Source: Iris pallida (Eukaryota > Streptophyta > Magnoliopsida > Asparagales > Iridaceae). From it: a DNA stretch of 64,000 bases. Under the pieces are notes generated by a model that did no database searches, had not been told where the DNA came from, and saw only the letters and a program-made list of their open reading frames with translations. Below are positions 36,030 through 47,215 of this stretch, piece after piece (positions within the stretch are counted from its first letter, which is position 1; every line of letters starts with the position of its first letter). The DNA lies in contig JANAVB010015600.1 of NCBI GenBank assembly GCA_029216955.1, forward strand, positions 25,109,510 through 25,173,509, written 5' to 3'. Position numbers and translations under genes: made by a program.

Positions 36030-36870
36030 GTGAATTTTGTGTCCGTTTGGTGTCCGTATCGGACACGTGTCGTAGTGTATGTTAGGTGTTCGATGAAATG
36101 CCTCTAAGGTTTTTAATTTTGATTTTTGCTAAACTAATTACATGATTTTGAAGCTCTTAATGTGTACATTAATATTGTCGAGGACTAAGTTGGTTTTTGT
36201 GCACTTTTCGTGTCCAAATCGGACACGTACCACACGCACGGGACACAACACAGGCCTCGTGCAGTCCCCTGCTGCACGAGTGTCCTATAGGACACGACAC
36301 AGATTTTCATGGCACAATTTTTGGTGGACACGTGTGTGAAATCACTGACATCACCCACACAAAATTTCACGAGCCCTCGTCGACTGTGCGCGAAGATAAC
36401 GAGGCTGCACTGTCTCGTGCCTGCTCGTGCACACTGTGTGCGTCCACTGCATTTCGGGGCTGACACAGGACACGACACTCCACTAGGACACGTGTAATTT
36501 GGTGAGGTGATGGGTCCCATGTCTGACTCGACCCTCACCAAGTTTCGTGGCACTTGGTTGCGAGTCGAGGAAGTTCTCGTGCTCGCATCAAAATTTCTGA
36601 CACATACATACACAAAATTCAAGCCACTGATACGGCTTCGAATCTCGGACATGACACAACTTGGATATGACTCAGGCACCCTAGGACCTAGCCCTATGAC
36701 TCCTCTATCACTGTACACGTGCCCATGGTGTCTCGCACACTGTGTCGAGTCCATTTCGACTCAACACACGTGCACGAGGCTGTGCCTATGCACAGTTCAG
36801 TCACACACTGACACTTGGGTTAGACACTGTTTGGACACTTTGTGTCCACTCATGTGGACATAAAATGACA
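36030..36870. promoter_or_regulatory. G-box cluster and GGACAC-rich block in the B LTR
   Basis: CACGTG occurs at 36064, 36329, 36489, 36716 and 36767, five times in about 710 bases, mostly as ACACGTGT. The block is also full of GTGTCC/GGACAC. The partner LTR keeps boxes at 51884, 52149 and 52586; the other two became CACATG- or CATGTG-like. CACGTG is the core of plant bHLH/bZIP sites. Confidence 0.5.
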
Positions 36871-38317
36871 CCCTAGACACGTATACATGGTGGCCCACAT
36901 CTGTACTTTAATTTTTGCTGATTTGATTGGGGTGTTGATTCGGATTTGGTTGAGATATGTCGAGCAATGAACTCTGATACTGTTATCCCAGGTTTTCAAT
37001 AATCAAACTGAGTTAAATGAGATTGTTTGGGATTCAAATGATGATTCTAACTGTGTATATGTAACCTGAGGCTGGGTTGGGTTCGAAATTATGTATTGAT
37101 TCTTGTTTGCAGTGATCAATTCAACCCTGTCACATTTTGACACTGAAATCTTGACACACTGTTCCCAGTTTCGAATTGGGTTTCTTAATATTTCTGATTA
37201 ATAACATTGATACTATTTAAACATGTGGTTATATGGGATTCGAATTTCAGGTTCCTGATTGCTTGATATATAAATATTAGTTTCGATTGTTTTAATTCCT
37301 AAGTTTAGATATATAGGAACTGTTTTGAATTCCTGTATTGAACTGTTATTTTTAGATTTCATTTACACACACATTGTTGGTTAATTATTCCTAAGATTAG
37401 CTCACTGTCACTGTTTCGAAGTACACTATTTTAACTCAAAACCTGGAATTGATTTCATCCTCCAGTTTTTGACAATTCAATTGGTTTTTTTTGGGGTTTT
37501 TGAATTTGCTAACTGAGGATATGTATGTGGGTGTTCACTGTTTTAGTTTTCTGAAATTAGGTTGTAGGTTTCAACTAAATTGTAATGTTTTAATTGCCAT
37601 GCTTATTTCACCCACATAGGTAATAGACTACTGTAATGTTGATTTAGGATTTGCATTGGAGAATTGGGTTCTTTTCGAAATTAGTTTGGTTTCCTGTTAA
37701 CTGCTATTGATATCACAACTATCACCTGACACATTTTACTGTTTTTATATCACCTAACTGTCATTTGCCATGCTTTCCAGATTTCATATATACACATACA
37801 AACCTGAAGTTGTTTAATGCTTCCTTGAAAACACACACAGTTCCTATTTGTATACAAACACATGGTTTCCTCACAGTTTTCACACACAAGTTGTGAGTGT
37901 TGGGGGTTTTGAATGGAGTTGTGCTTGTATTGGAAGCAATAGAGTATTGAAACATGGGTTAAATGAGATTGTTGGGTTTTCATTTAGGTTAGAACTGTCA
38001 TATAGGACTGTACCGTAAATTCCTGAGAACAGCTCTACTTCACACAATGGATTATGGATATCCAGATTGTATATATATGTTCAGCCCATCCTTTTGTTCT
38101 GTCCATTAGAGATTTTCAACTGAATGCCCATATGACACTCACTCACATGCCTATGCACACACACATACACACACAGGCTCTCATGAATAATTCTCATGAC
38201 TCCCACACACACATTGAATATCATGTATCCCCCTCTCTCCTTTCCTATGTTAATGTATATATATATATGATTTGAGATACATATATATATATAGGTTCCT
38301 ATATATATGAATGTGTG

Positions 38318-38421
<104 letters not shown>

Positions 38422-40247
38422 TTAGTGCATGGTTGATATTGTATAATGGCTATAGGTTATGTATATATTCTAAGTTACATTATATAGCCTTGTCAATATG
38501 TGTACTTAGATATTAATGTGTGTATCCTATATTAGATTATATATATATATATATATTGGGTGTATTATAGTTAGGCTTTTAGAGTGACTTGTGTAGATGT
38601 GTTATAGGTTGTTTTAGGCATGATATTGCCTAGTAAACCTAGATTAGTCTTGTTAGAACCTAGAATGGCTTGTATAGCCCAGTTTGATGTATGCTTGCTA
38701 GTCTAAGCTTGGTTAGGTCTAGTGAGACTTGACTAGACTAGTTTGACCTAGTTTGACTATTACAGTTGACTTGGGTCGACCCAAAGTTGACCAAGTTTGA
38801 CTTGGACCTAGTTTAACCTAGATAGTTGACCAGGTTGACTTAGAGTTGACTTTGACTTAGATTGACCTAGAAATCATGTAGATTGCATCATAAACTTTAT
38901 TTACCTTGTTTTAAACATATTATAACCTGTACTGCTCTATTTAGGACATTGTGACTCCGGTGCAGACATCTGATATTGTATAACTCTATTCAGAGTATCA
39001 GGCGAGTACATTCTCTGATAGTTCTCTCATTTATTGCCAGTTACTTTATTTCAGTTCTATTTAGTTTTATGTGATTCTCTGTTACAACACGTATGGATAT
39101 TTCTGGATTCATGTATGCGACACACATACCTTACTTATCTGGCCTCTATTACTAGAATCACTGGAATCTATTACTGGAATCTTTCCGGAATCTATTACTG
39201 GAATCATCATATTTTGGCTGGACTCACCTCGATTCTTGTGTCGAATTTTGGATTCATTTGTTTCGCGAGGCGGGGAAATATTGAGTAAGACATGTAGACA
39301 TACCCCAAATCTGGAATCTCCAACTGGAATCTACTGGAAGCATAGCCATCTCTCGCCTGATCAGTGAGAGATGTGCCTGATTATCTACAGCCGTTTATAT
39401 GTCGAACTCGGTATTTTAAAACACACTGTTAGAATAACTGGACTCACCTGGATTCTTAATCACTATCTAGAATCATCTGGTACTGGATTCATATTATATT
39501 AGATTCATCCCGTACTGGATTTATAGTAGTTTTACACTTGTTTTGCAATTACTTCTGGACTTATTCTGTTACCTTAGTTCAGCTAGATTTATTTTACAGT
39601 CTTCATTGCCATCATTCTTCTCTTATTTTAGTTACTTACTTTCCTTGTATCTTATCTGTTCTCCATACTATCACCTATATATAAACTGCCATATTCATCA
39701 ATAAAACTTTCTATAACTGCTTTATAGTTCTCTGTCATTACTTGGGTTTTCTTGATGAGTTGTACTCGTTCCTGTCCTGACTGGACATGTTGAAAATATT
39801 ACAGACGACTGCCTTGAGGACATTTTCCCTACTTGCCCTGGAGCAGGAGATGGCTTAGCTACCTATGGCCCCGAATCTCAGGAGTGATCGGGAGACTAGC
39901 TAGTAGACTTGGTTTAGTTTTCATGTTTTAGAACTTGTATTGTAATAACTTGAGATACGAGTTTGTTTTTGAGCTGTTGAGATAATATTATTTAGTAGTT
40001 TATAAATGTTGTTGTTTAGTCTTTAGTTATAAACTTCTGTGTTATCTTATCGTTCTTAGACTGTGATTGAGATTCATTATATCTATACTTGTCCTCCATT
40101 CGGAGTTGTGATTTGACAAGTACATTATATAATTGCGTGAGTTGTTGATTAGATAGTAACCTAGGACAGCGTTCTACCGTCGACGCTGTGGCGTAGGCTG
40201 GGCGTTGTTACGTGCTCGTACCCTCACAGTGGGTACGGGTCATGACA

Positions 40248-40618
40248 CATTTTTAGTGGTGGCCCATGCAGGTCGAGAGTCACATTAGTGCGATATCGTG
40301 GTAGTGCAACGATTAGTTGTACTGCTGCGCGCCTGCGATAGGAATTAAGGAATAGGCTCTAGTTGAGAGAGTCCTCAATCACATTTAGGACTATTTGAGA
40401 AGATTCCTGGGATGACCCTTGAGAATCTCATTATAAGCTATCTCGAAATTCGATTCTGACAGTATCTGTCCATCTTCCTTGATTCATCGTTGGATTTGAT
40501 TCTTGGTATTCATTATTGACTTGATTTTCTACCACGATAACATTATGGGCTAGGTTGCCTCAGTCATGGAATCTAGAGTCTTCTACAGCCATATTAGCTG
40601 GTTGGGCGATGAGATAGA
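40248..40618 (+). other. Interior of B, 5' part, with atypical primer-site block
   Basis: Begins CATTTTTAGTGGTGGCCC and ATGCAGGTCGAGAG directly after the LTR. There is no iMet complement. The GTGGTGGCCCATGCAGG block is shared with C and D in the same position and may be the tRNA primer site. No ORF is seen. Ends with ATAGA (40614-40618), the target site of Copia E. Confidence 0.7.
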
Positions 40619-41563
40619 TGAAGAACAGTTTGGCAACTCTAGAGGGGGGTGAATAGAGTTTATATAGAAAAATAGCCAATTAAAATTAACTCTTTCACCA
40701 ACAATCAATAATCAGAGTAAAGTGCGAAAAATAAATAAAGAGCAGAAGAGCATACACAAACACAGCGATTTTAACCTGGTTTCCCTCGTGGAGGACTAGT
40801 CCAGGCCTGAGAACTCTAGCTCAGGATTAAATCCACTATTTGTGAAATAGTAGTTTACAACCCGTGTCTTTTCTTCAGAAGAGCACGTCAACTTCTAACA
40901 GAGGATCGCAGTGGCGATTTGCTTGGAATTGTCCAAGCGACTTCTTCGACTCTTGCACAAGAATCCTAACTGAGAGATGCTGAGCACTCGAGACTTAGGA
41001 GGCTTGTGGCTAGTAGATGGGAAGGGTATGGCTTATTGAGCTTATAAGAGAGAAGAGAAGAGAAGATTGGATGGATTGAAATGAGAGAATTCATGCCCTA
41101 TTTATAGTGTTTTTATAGGCAGAATTCGGCCAGAATTCGGGTAGGAAAATTCAAAAATTTGGCCGTTGGACAACTAGCAACTAGCTATCCCTAAAATTAG
41201 GGTTCCTGATTTCTAGGGGACAGAGTTCGGCCCGAACTCTGTGTGGAGGCAGAGTTCGGCCCGAACTCTTTCTCCAGAGCACAGAGTGGTTCTAAGGGGA
41301 CCAGTGGGCAGTTTTTGGTTCAGTGGAGCTTGGGATTTTGGGTAGGTTATAGACTAAGTTCCAAGAGCTCAGCATGACTCAGAGTACATAAATCTAGACT
41401 CAATAAAATTATAAAATACGGACTCCAGAACACACTAAGAGCCGGAAACTGAGCTGTCATCTGTCTTGAACTGAATGCAGTCGTCGTGTGTCGTATTGAA
41501 TAAATACAAATATTATTTAGTCAATATAGTCAATATTTGGTTGACTGTGACTTTGTGTCAACA
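40619..41563 (-). repeat. 3' LTR of Copia E
   Basis: Plus-strand TGAAGAACAG...GTGTCAACA. Minus-strand TATAAATAG at 41098-41106. Two copies of the 19-bp palindrome AGAGTTCGGCCCGAACTCT lie upstream of it at 41222-41240 and 41251-41269. Confidence 0.95.
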
Positions 41564-42167
41564 ATCTCCCCCATATTGATAATTGACAAAATAATATATG
41601 TATATTTCAATATTCATACCTGGACACAGTTGATTGTAGCATAGCTCCCCCATAAACGATGCCTGAGCTAAAAGAAAATAGCTCCCCCGTAAACCATGAA
41701 CGGTGTCGAGCTAGAAGCTATAGCTCTCCCCCGTACAAAATGCATAGAACCTGTGACCTGATAGATAATATTTCCCAGAGCAAGAACAAGCACATATATA
41801 CACAGATATACGAATGCATAGAACCGGTGGCCTGATAGATAACATCTCCCAAAAGCAAAACAAGCACAAACTAAACTAAATATACATTATTTCTCCCCCT
41901 TTTGGCAGTTAGCAATATAAATAAGCAATGAATAGTAATGCAACCACACCAAGCAGAGAAGAAACAGTGAAATACTAAGCAAAATAAGTCACTGACATAA
42001 AATAAAATTATAATAAAGGACAGATAATGTCATCCACCAAACCAAGTGGCCAACTCATAAACAGAGTACACAAAACCAGCTACATAAGTCCATAATAAAC
42101 TAAATAACAGAAAGCAAAAGTAACTAAGATCATCAGCAGTAGCAGCAGCAGATCGAGCCAATCTCCA
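41564..42167 (-). other. 3' spacer of Copia E with polypurine tract
   Basis: Minus strand ATATGGGGGAGAT abuts the LTR at 41564-41576. Several CTCCCCC (minus GGGGGAG) repeats at 41645-41740 and a TTCTCCCCCTTTT at 41891 could act as extra polypurine tracts. No ORF is recognised. Confidence 0.8.
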
Positions 42168-43424
42168 TCACGGAGCACGAGAAGGTCCAGGAGAGTTGGA
42201 ACGTCTGGGATCCACAAGAGCAGCACTTGGATCCAGGTAACGCAGGACCCATGGATCATCAATGCGATATCCCTCACGATCGGGATCCCGCTGCATGGGA
42301 GTGGGCAAAGTAGGATGATGGGACATGGAGTACCGAATATCATGCAGCGAGTTGTAGAGTGCACTCATCTGCAGGGTAGTGCGGTAGTCCATCTGAGCCC
42401 ACCGATCAGCCTCTAAGTAAAAACGATCCTGGAGCATGGTCTGGATGGAGTTAAGAGTGGCAGGTGGAGGAGGTGCATCCTGACCAAAATGAGGGGCGTC
42501 AGGCTCCGCATCATCAGAATGCTCAGAAACATCAGGAGAGGCGGCAACTGCTTGAGTAAGTCGTGCCTTGGACAGAAAGGCAGGAGCAGGCAAGAACGGA
42601 CAGATATCAAGTGGTATATTAAAGGCACGAAAGATCATAGGAAGGAACAGAGGATAAACCAGAGGTCGTGATTTCTTCCTACAGTGAATCATCCAGTCCA
42701 TCATTGTACGTGGAAGATTGAAAGAAATTCCAAAGTGAAGATGATAAAGAGCGGATATTTCAAGATAAGTGATGTCATCATGGGAACCTGTTTTGGGTAG
42801 AATGGTGTTAGAAATAATCCAATGAAGGTCAGAAAAATATGGGTTGAGATATTTAGCCGTGAGCTTGCGAGGACGTGTATATGGAGAACACAAATCGTCC
42901 TTGAAGCTCTCAAGGGAAATTCCGTCGGGAAAACGGAACGAGCGAGCATCAACTAGCTTTTCCCAAGAATTGGGCTCTTGAAGATCAAGATATTCGGCTA
43001 AGTCAAAGTCATCAAAAGAAATATTGATACCTGCAACGCGGGAATAAATATGGAGATCATCAAAGGTCATGTTGCAGTAGAACATTTGGACAGCATGACG
43101 ATAGATAGCAGAAGTGGTAGTGACAAGCTCATCAAAGGAGAGGTCATGAAACAAAGAATCATATTGAGAGAAGATAGAAAAATTAATAGGATGTCCTGCG
43201 AATACCTGACGATTCCGATAGTCACTAAACCAGTTGTTTGAGGCATCTAGTAAAACAAACAATCGGTTGTCATAGGTAGAAGGGTTTCGAGGACGAGGTG
43301 GGTTGAACAACGGATGAGGTGGTTGAAGTTGTTCAATGATTTGTTCATTCGTCGGAGGAGTATCCGAAGATGAAACACTCTTAGTTCGAATTCTCTTTCC
43401 ACGATTGAACAAGCGAGGAGCCAT
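42168..43424 (-). CDS. Third ORF (env-position ORF3) of Copia E
   Basis: An intact frame of 418 codons starts with ATG at 43422-43424 (MAPRLFNRGKRIRTKS); the frame is open further upstream but only with non-ATG codons. It has a basic N-terminus, a folded-looking middle of about 230 residues (including SFRFPDGISLESFKDDLCSP, ISALYHLHFGISFNLPRTMM and CRKKSRPLVYPLFLP), then an acidic/proline-rich linker (HSDDAEPDAPHFGQDAPPPP) and a possible coiled coil. The middle resembles plant retrotransposon-associated proteins of unknown function. The position between pol and the 3' LTR is that of the Sirevirus env-like gene, but no signal peptide or membrane span is visible. It is conserved in decayed form in Copia A, so it was retained by both lineages. 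Palindromic motifs at 43730-43780 may be part of its own promoter. Confidence 0.85.
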   Translation of the reverse strand: MAPRLFNRGKRIRTKSVSSSDTPPTNEQIIEQLQPPHPLFNPPRPRNPSTYDNRLFVLLDASNNWFSDYRNRQVFAGHPINFSIFSQYDSLFHDLSFDELVTTTSAIYRHAVQMFYCNMTFDDLHIYSRVAGINISFDDFDLAEYLDLQEPNSWEKLVDARSFRFPDGISLESFKDDLCSPYTRPRKLTAKYLNPYFSDLHWIISNTILPKTGSHDDITYLEISALYHLHFGISFNLPRTMMDWMIHCRKKSRPLVYPLFLPMIFRAFNIPLDICPFLPAPAFLSKARLTQAVAASPDVSEHSDDAEPDAPHFGQDAPPPPATLNSIQTMLQDRFYLEADRWAQMDYRTTLQMSALYNSLHDIRYSMSHHPTLPTPMQRDPDREGYRIDDPWVLRYLDPSAALVDPRRSNSPGPSRAP

Positions 43425-44166
43425 AAAAAAATTGATAGAGTGAAGTATAGAAGACAAGAATGATACCTCAAAGTAATACCAAACAGTGGAAGAGAATGAT
43501 GAGAAACCCTTTTCCCTTGATTTTGAGGAGCAATGGAGCACTCTAGATCAAAAACTAGGGTTAGGGTTTGAAGGAAGGAGTTTGGAGAGGTGAAGAAGGA
43601 GGCAATGGTGAAGGAGAGAGAAAAAATCCCGACATAAAGTAGGGCTTTGTCTTTGGTCGGGTAGAATAGTGACCATTGGATTAGAATAGATCCAACGGCA
43701 GAGCCAGATCCCGACGCTGGAACTTAGGGACCGAACTCGGCCCGAACTCTGTTAGGGGCAGAGTTCGGCCCGAGTTCTGGATCAGTGGTCCAGAACAAAA
43801 GTCAGGCTGAAAAAATGATTAAGTGTTGAACAAAAAGAGAATTTGAGGATAAAAGTTTGATGAACACAATGAAGTACATAGAGAGGTACACAAAGGTCAG
43901 AATGAACTTTAGGAAAGATCAATTTGGCAATAATAAATCGTAACAAACCATATAATAAATAAGGAAATATATTGTAATTCAGTATTTCAAATTTGCCATG
44001 GGTTAGCTGCAGGGGCCGGATCCCAGCTAGCGGTAGTCCTGAGGACTAGTGCACCGTGTCGCTTAGGCTTTTACGCCTTTTTGTCAGAAGGACCCTTTCG
44101 GCTTGTACCCATAATAAATTTGTCATAAAAGAATCAAAATATACTCGATATTTACGCAAGTAAGTC
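43425..44166 (-). promoter_or_regulatory. Spacer upstream of ORF3 with LTR-like palindromic motifs
   Basis: A 0.74-kb non-coding gap separates the pol stop (44167) from ORF3. At 43730-43780 it holds CCGAACTC repeated and GAGTTCGGCCCGAGTTC, the same motif found twice in U3 of each LTR. The gap also contains a pyrimidine-rich leader-like stretch close to ORF3. Function is inferred. Confidence 0.45.
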
Positions 44167-46416
44167 TCAACTTATAACTGCTTCATCCAAAATTCCGAGT
44201 TCATGACAAAGATAATTGAAGCGCTCTTCGGATAATGGCTTAGTAAAGAAATCTGCTAGCTGATGATCAGTGTCAATAAATTCTAAGTTAATCGTGCCAT
44301 TTTGCTGATGATCACGCAAAAAGTGGTGTATGATCTCAATGTGTTTAGTGCGTGAGTGGCAGACAGGGTTCTTAGTCAAATTGATGGCACTAGTATTGTC
44401 ACAGAATATAGGAATATGCATGAAAGATAACTTATAGTCTTCAAGGGTTTGCTTCATCCACAGAATCTGTGCACAACAACGCCCAGCTGCTATGTATTCA
44501 GCTTTTGTTGTGGATAGTGCGACAGAGTTCTGCTTTTTGCTAAACCAAGAGACTAAAGCCTTTCCTAACAAATGACACGTGCCGCTCGTACTTTTACGGT
44601 CGACCTTGCATCCAGCAAAGTCAGCATCAGAGTAACCGATGAGGTCAAATGATGTTGACTTGGGATACCATAGGCCCACTGTAACCGTACCCTTAAGGTA
44701 TCGAAAGATACGCTTAACCGCGGTCATGTGAGATTCCTTAGGATTTGCTTGATATCTAGCACATAGGCAAACACTAAACATGATATCGGGGCGACTAGCA
44801 GTTAAATAAAGTAAGCTGCCTATCATACCTCGATACTTACGTTGATCAACGGGTTTGTCGCTCTCATCTGGTTCGAGTTTGGTTGAAGTAGCCATTGGCG
44901 TGCTAATTGGTTTGACGTTGTCAAGGTCGAACTTCTTCAGCATGTCCTTGGTATACTTCGATTGACAGATGAAAGTTCCATTTGCCAGTTGCTTTACTAG
45001 CAGACCAAGAAAGTAGTTGAGCTCTCCCATCATGCTCATCTCAAATTCCGTCTGCATACACTTGGCAAATTCTTGACAAAGAGTTTCATCAGTAGACCCA
45101 AAAATAATATCATCAACATAAATTTGAATCAACAGAATAGTGTCTTTAAGAGATTTTATAAACAGTATAGTGTCAATTTTCCCTTTTGAAAAACCTTTCT
45201 CAAGTAAGAAGCTACTTAGCCTTTCATACCAAGCTCTGGGGGCTTGTTTGAGGCCGTAAAGTGCTTTCTTTAGCTTGAACACGTGGTCGGGAAATTTGTG
45301 ATTTTCAAAGCCAGGAGGTTGTTTCACATAAACTTCCTCCTTAATAAAACCATTCAGAAAAGCACTTTTCACATCCATTTGAAATAATTTAAAGTTTTGA
45401 AAATTAGCAAAAGCACAAAGCATCCGAATGGATTCTAGTCTAGCAACAGGAGCATACGTCTCATCGTAGTCGATACCTTCCTCTTGGTTGTATCCTTGAG
45501 CTACTAGACGAGCTTTGTTACGTGTGACTGAACCATCTTCATTTACTTTGTTTCTAAAAACCCATTTAGTACCAATTATAGAGTAATTAACCAGTCTAGG
45601 AACGAGTTCCCATACTTGGCTTCTCTCGAATTGGTTGAGTTCTTCTTGCATAGCAGAAATCCAAAATTCATCATTAAAAGCTTCAGAAATATTTTTAGGC
45701 TCTACTTGTGAAATGAAGGCAGTGCTAGCAACAGAGTCTCTTAGTGATGATCTAGTAGTTACTCCACGTGAAACTTCTCCTATAACTAAATTTTCTGGAT
45801 GAGAAGGTTTGAAAGAGAATTTCTTAGGCAAACCCTCCAGAGAATTAGTTTCGGTTGAAGTATTCATTGGAGTAGAAGTTGATGGCTCAATGTCATCATC
45901 AAGAGTACTTACCGCACTGTTGTCTTCATCAAAAGTCACATTTGTTGACTCTTCCACAATAAGTGAGCGTTTATTGAAAACTCTATATCCCTTACTCTTG
46001 GCGGCATAACCAAGAAAGATACCATCGTCAGCTTTGGTATCAAATTTGCCTAAGTTGTCTTTGGTGTTAAGGATAAAACATCTACAACCAAAAACTTTAA
46101 AATAAGAAACATTGGGGGTTCTCCCAAACCAAAGCTCATAGGGTGTTTTCTTCGTAATGGGACGAATCAGCACCCTATTCAAAATGTGGCATGCTGTACT
46201 AACAGCTTCTGCCCAAAAGTATTTCGGAAGTGAAAATTTATTCAACATGACTCTGGCCATATCGCCGAGAGTTCTATTCTTCCGCTCCACAACACCATTT
46301 TGTTGAGGAGTTCTAGGACAAGAAAATTCATGATCAAAACCATTTGCATTACAAAAACTTTCAAAATCATAATTTACGAATTCGCCTCCATGATCACTTC
46401 GGATTTGAGTAATCAT
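44167..46416 (-). CDS. Copia E pol, 3' part: integrase core, RT, RNase H
   Basis: A frame of 749 codons. The integrase core has D8 (SDHGGEF) and E44 (VVERKNRT), the DX35E spacing of retroviral-type integrases; the first aspartate lies in the preceding frame. RT includes [51 protein letters not shown] and the catalytic [12 protein letters not shown]. RNase H/tail includes [39 protein letters not shown] and [16 protein letters not shown] sequence near the end. All catalytic motifs appear present, so this half could be active. It is cut off from the upstream integrase part by a frame change near 46470-46490 (1 base missing after LANKS). Confidence 0.95.
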   Translation of the reverse strand: MITQIRSDHGGEFVNYDFESFCNANGFDHEFSCPRTPQQNGVVERKNRTLGDMARVMLNKFSLPKYFWAEAVSTACHILNRVLIRPITKKTPYELWFGRTPNVSYFKVFGCRCFILNTKDNLGKFDTKADDGIFLGYAAKSKGYRVFNKRSLIVEESTNVTFDEDNSAVSTLDDDIEPSTSTPMNTSTETNSLEGLPKKFSFKPSHPENLVIGEVSRGVTTRSSLRDSVASTAFISQVEPKNISEAFNDEFWISAMQEELNQFERSQVWELVPRLVNYSIIGTKWVFRNKVNEDGSVTRNKARLVAQGYNQEEGIDYDETYAPVARLESIRMLCAFANFQNFKLFQMDVKSAFLNGFIKEEVYVKQPPGFENHKFPDHVFKLKKALYGLKQAPRAWYERLSSFLLEKGFSKGKIDTILFIKSLKDTILLIQIYVDDIIFGSTDETLCQEFAKCMQTEFEMSMMGELNYFLGLLVKQLANGTFICQSKYTKDMLKKFDLDNVKPISTPMATSTKLEPDESDKPVDQRKYRGMIGSLLYLTASRPDIMFSVCLCARYQANPKESHMTAVKRIFRYLKGTVTVGLWYPKSTSFDLIGYSDADFAGCKVDRKSTSGTCHLLGKALVSWFSKKQNSVALSTTKAEYIAAGRCCAQILWMKQTLEDYKLSFMHIPIFCDNTSAINLTKNPVCHSRTKHIEIIHHFLRDHQQNGTINLEFIDTDHQLADFFTKPLSEERFNYLCHELGILDEAVIS

Positions 46417-46442
46417 GTAGCTTTTTTCGTTTTGAACTTTCT

Positions 46443-47215
46443 TTACAAAAATTTTGAAAGCAGAAATAGCACGCTCTTATTAGCGAGAAAGAAAACCCAA
46501 GTAAATCTCGAAAAATCATCAACAATAACAAATGCATAAAGTTTGCCACCAAGGCTAGCTATTCTACTAGGACCAAATAAATCCATATGAAGTAATTGCA
46601 AGGGTCTAGTAGTACTTACAGAGTTGATGGAATGAAACGAGGATTTTGTTGCCTTGTTTAGTTCACATTCGGCACATACCGTGTCCTTTTTGAATGTGAT
46701 GTCAGGCAATCCTCTCACTAGCTTCTTGGTAGAAAGCCTGGATATAGCATCCATGTTGGCATGACCAAGACGCTGGTGCCAGAGTAGTCGTTCGTCTTTG
46801 TGGGCATACAAACATCTACCTGCATTGTTAGTATTTATAGAAAGATAGAAAATATAGATGTTGTCCTCTCTTTTCCCTTCAAAGGCAATGTCTCCTGTTG
46901 ACCTATCATAGATGTAGCAACTGTTTTGTCCAAAGTTAATATCATATCCATGATCAGCAAGATGACTAATGCTGAGCAGGTTATGCTTTAACTCGGTCAC
47001 TAGGCAGACATCCTTTATTACAGGAGAAGGAGGATGACCAATGATACCATTACCTATAATGTGCCCTTTGAGATTGTTACCGAAGGATACGTATCCTTCT
47101 CTCTTCATCGATAGTGATGCAAAAAGATTTGCGTCTCCCGTCATATGTCGCGAGCATCCACTATCGAGAATCCACTTACTTTCAGTTGAGGAGGGAAGGT
47201 CCACCTACATTAAGA
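46443..47215 (-). CDS. Copia E pol, 5' part: protease and integrase zinc domain
   Basis: The pol frame opens after a TAG embedded in GTAGGT (47203-47208) and runs +1 relative to gag. The protease active site is [16 protein letters not shown]. The GAG-pre-integrase zinc domain follows: [20 protein letters not shown], then [16 protein letters not shown]. The integrase core begins with [15 protein letters not shown] and [11 protein letters not shown]. The frame stops at 46443-46445 after a one-base lesion; homologous sequence continues in the frame of 46416. No ATG is expected, as it should be made by frameshifting. Confidence 0.9.

Noticed and set aside
36185..36754. 189-codon minus ORF in the B LTR
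   Set aside because: Opposite to the element, in a GTGTCC-rich low-complexity block; the frame is broken in the partner LTR (51954-52478).
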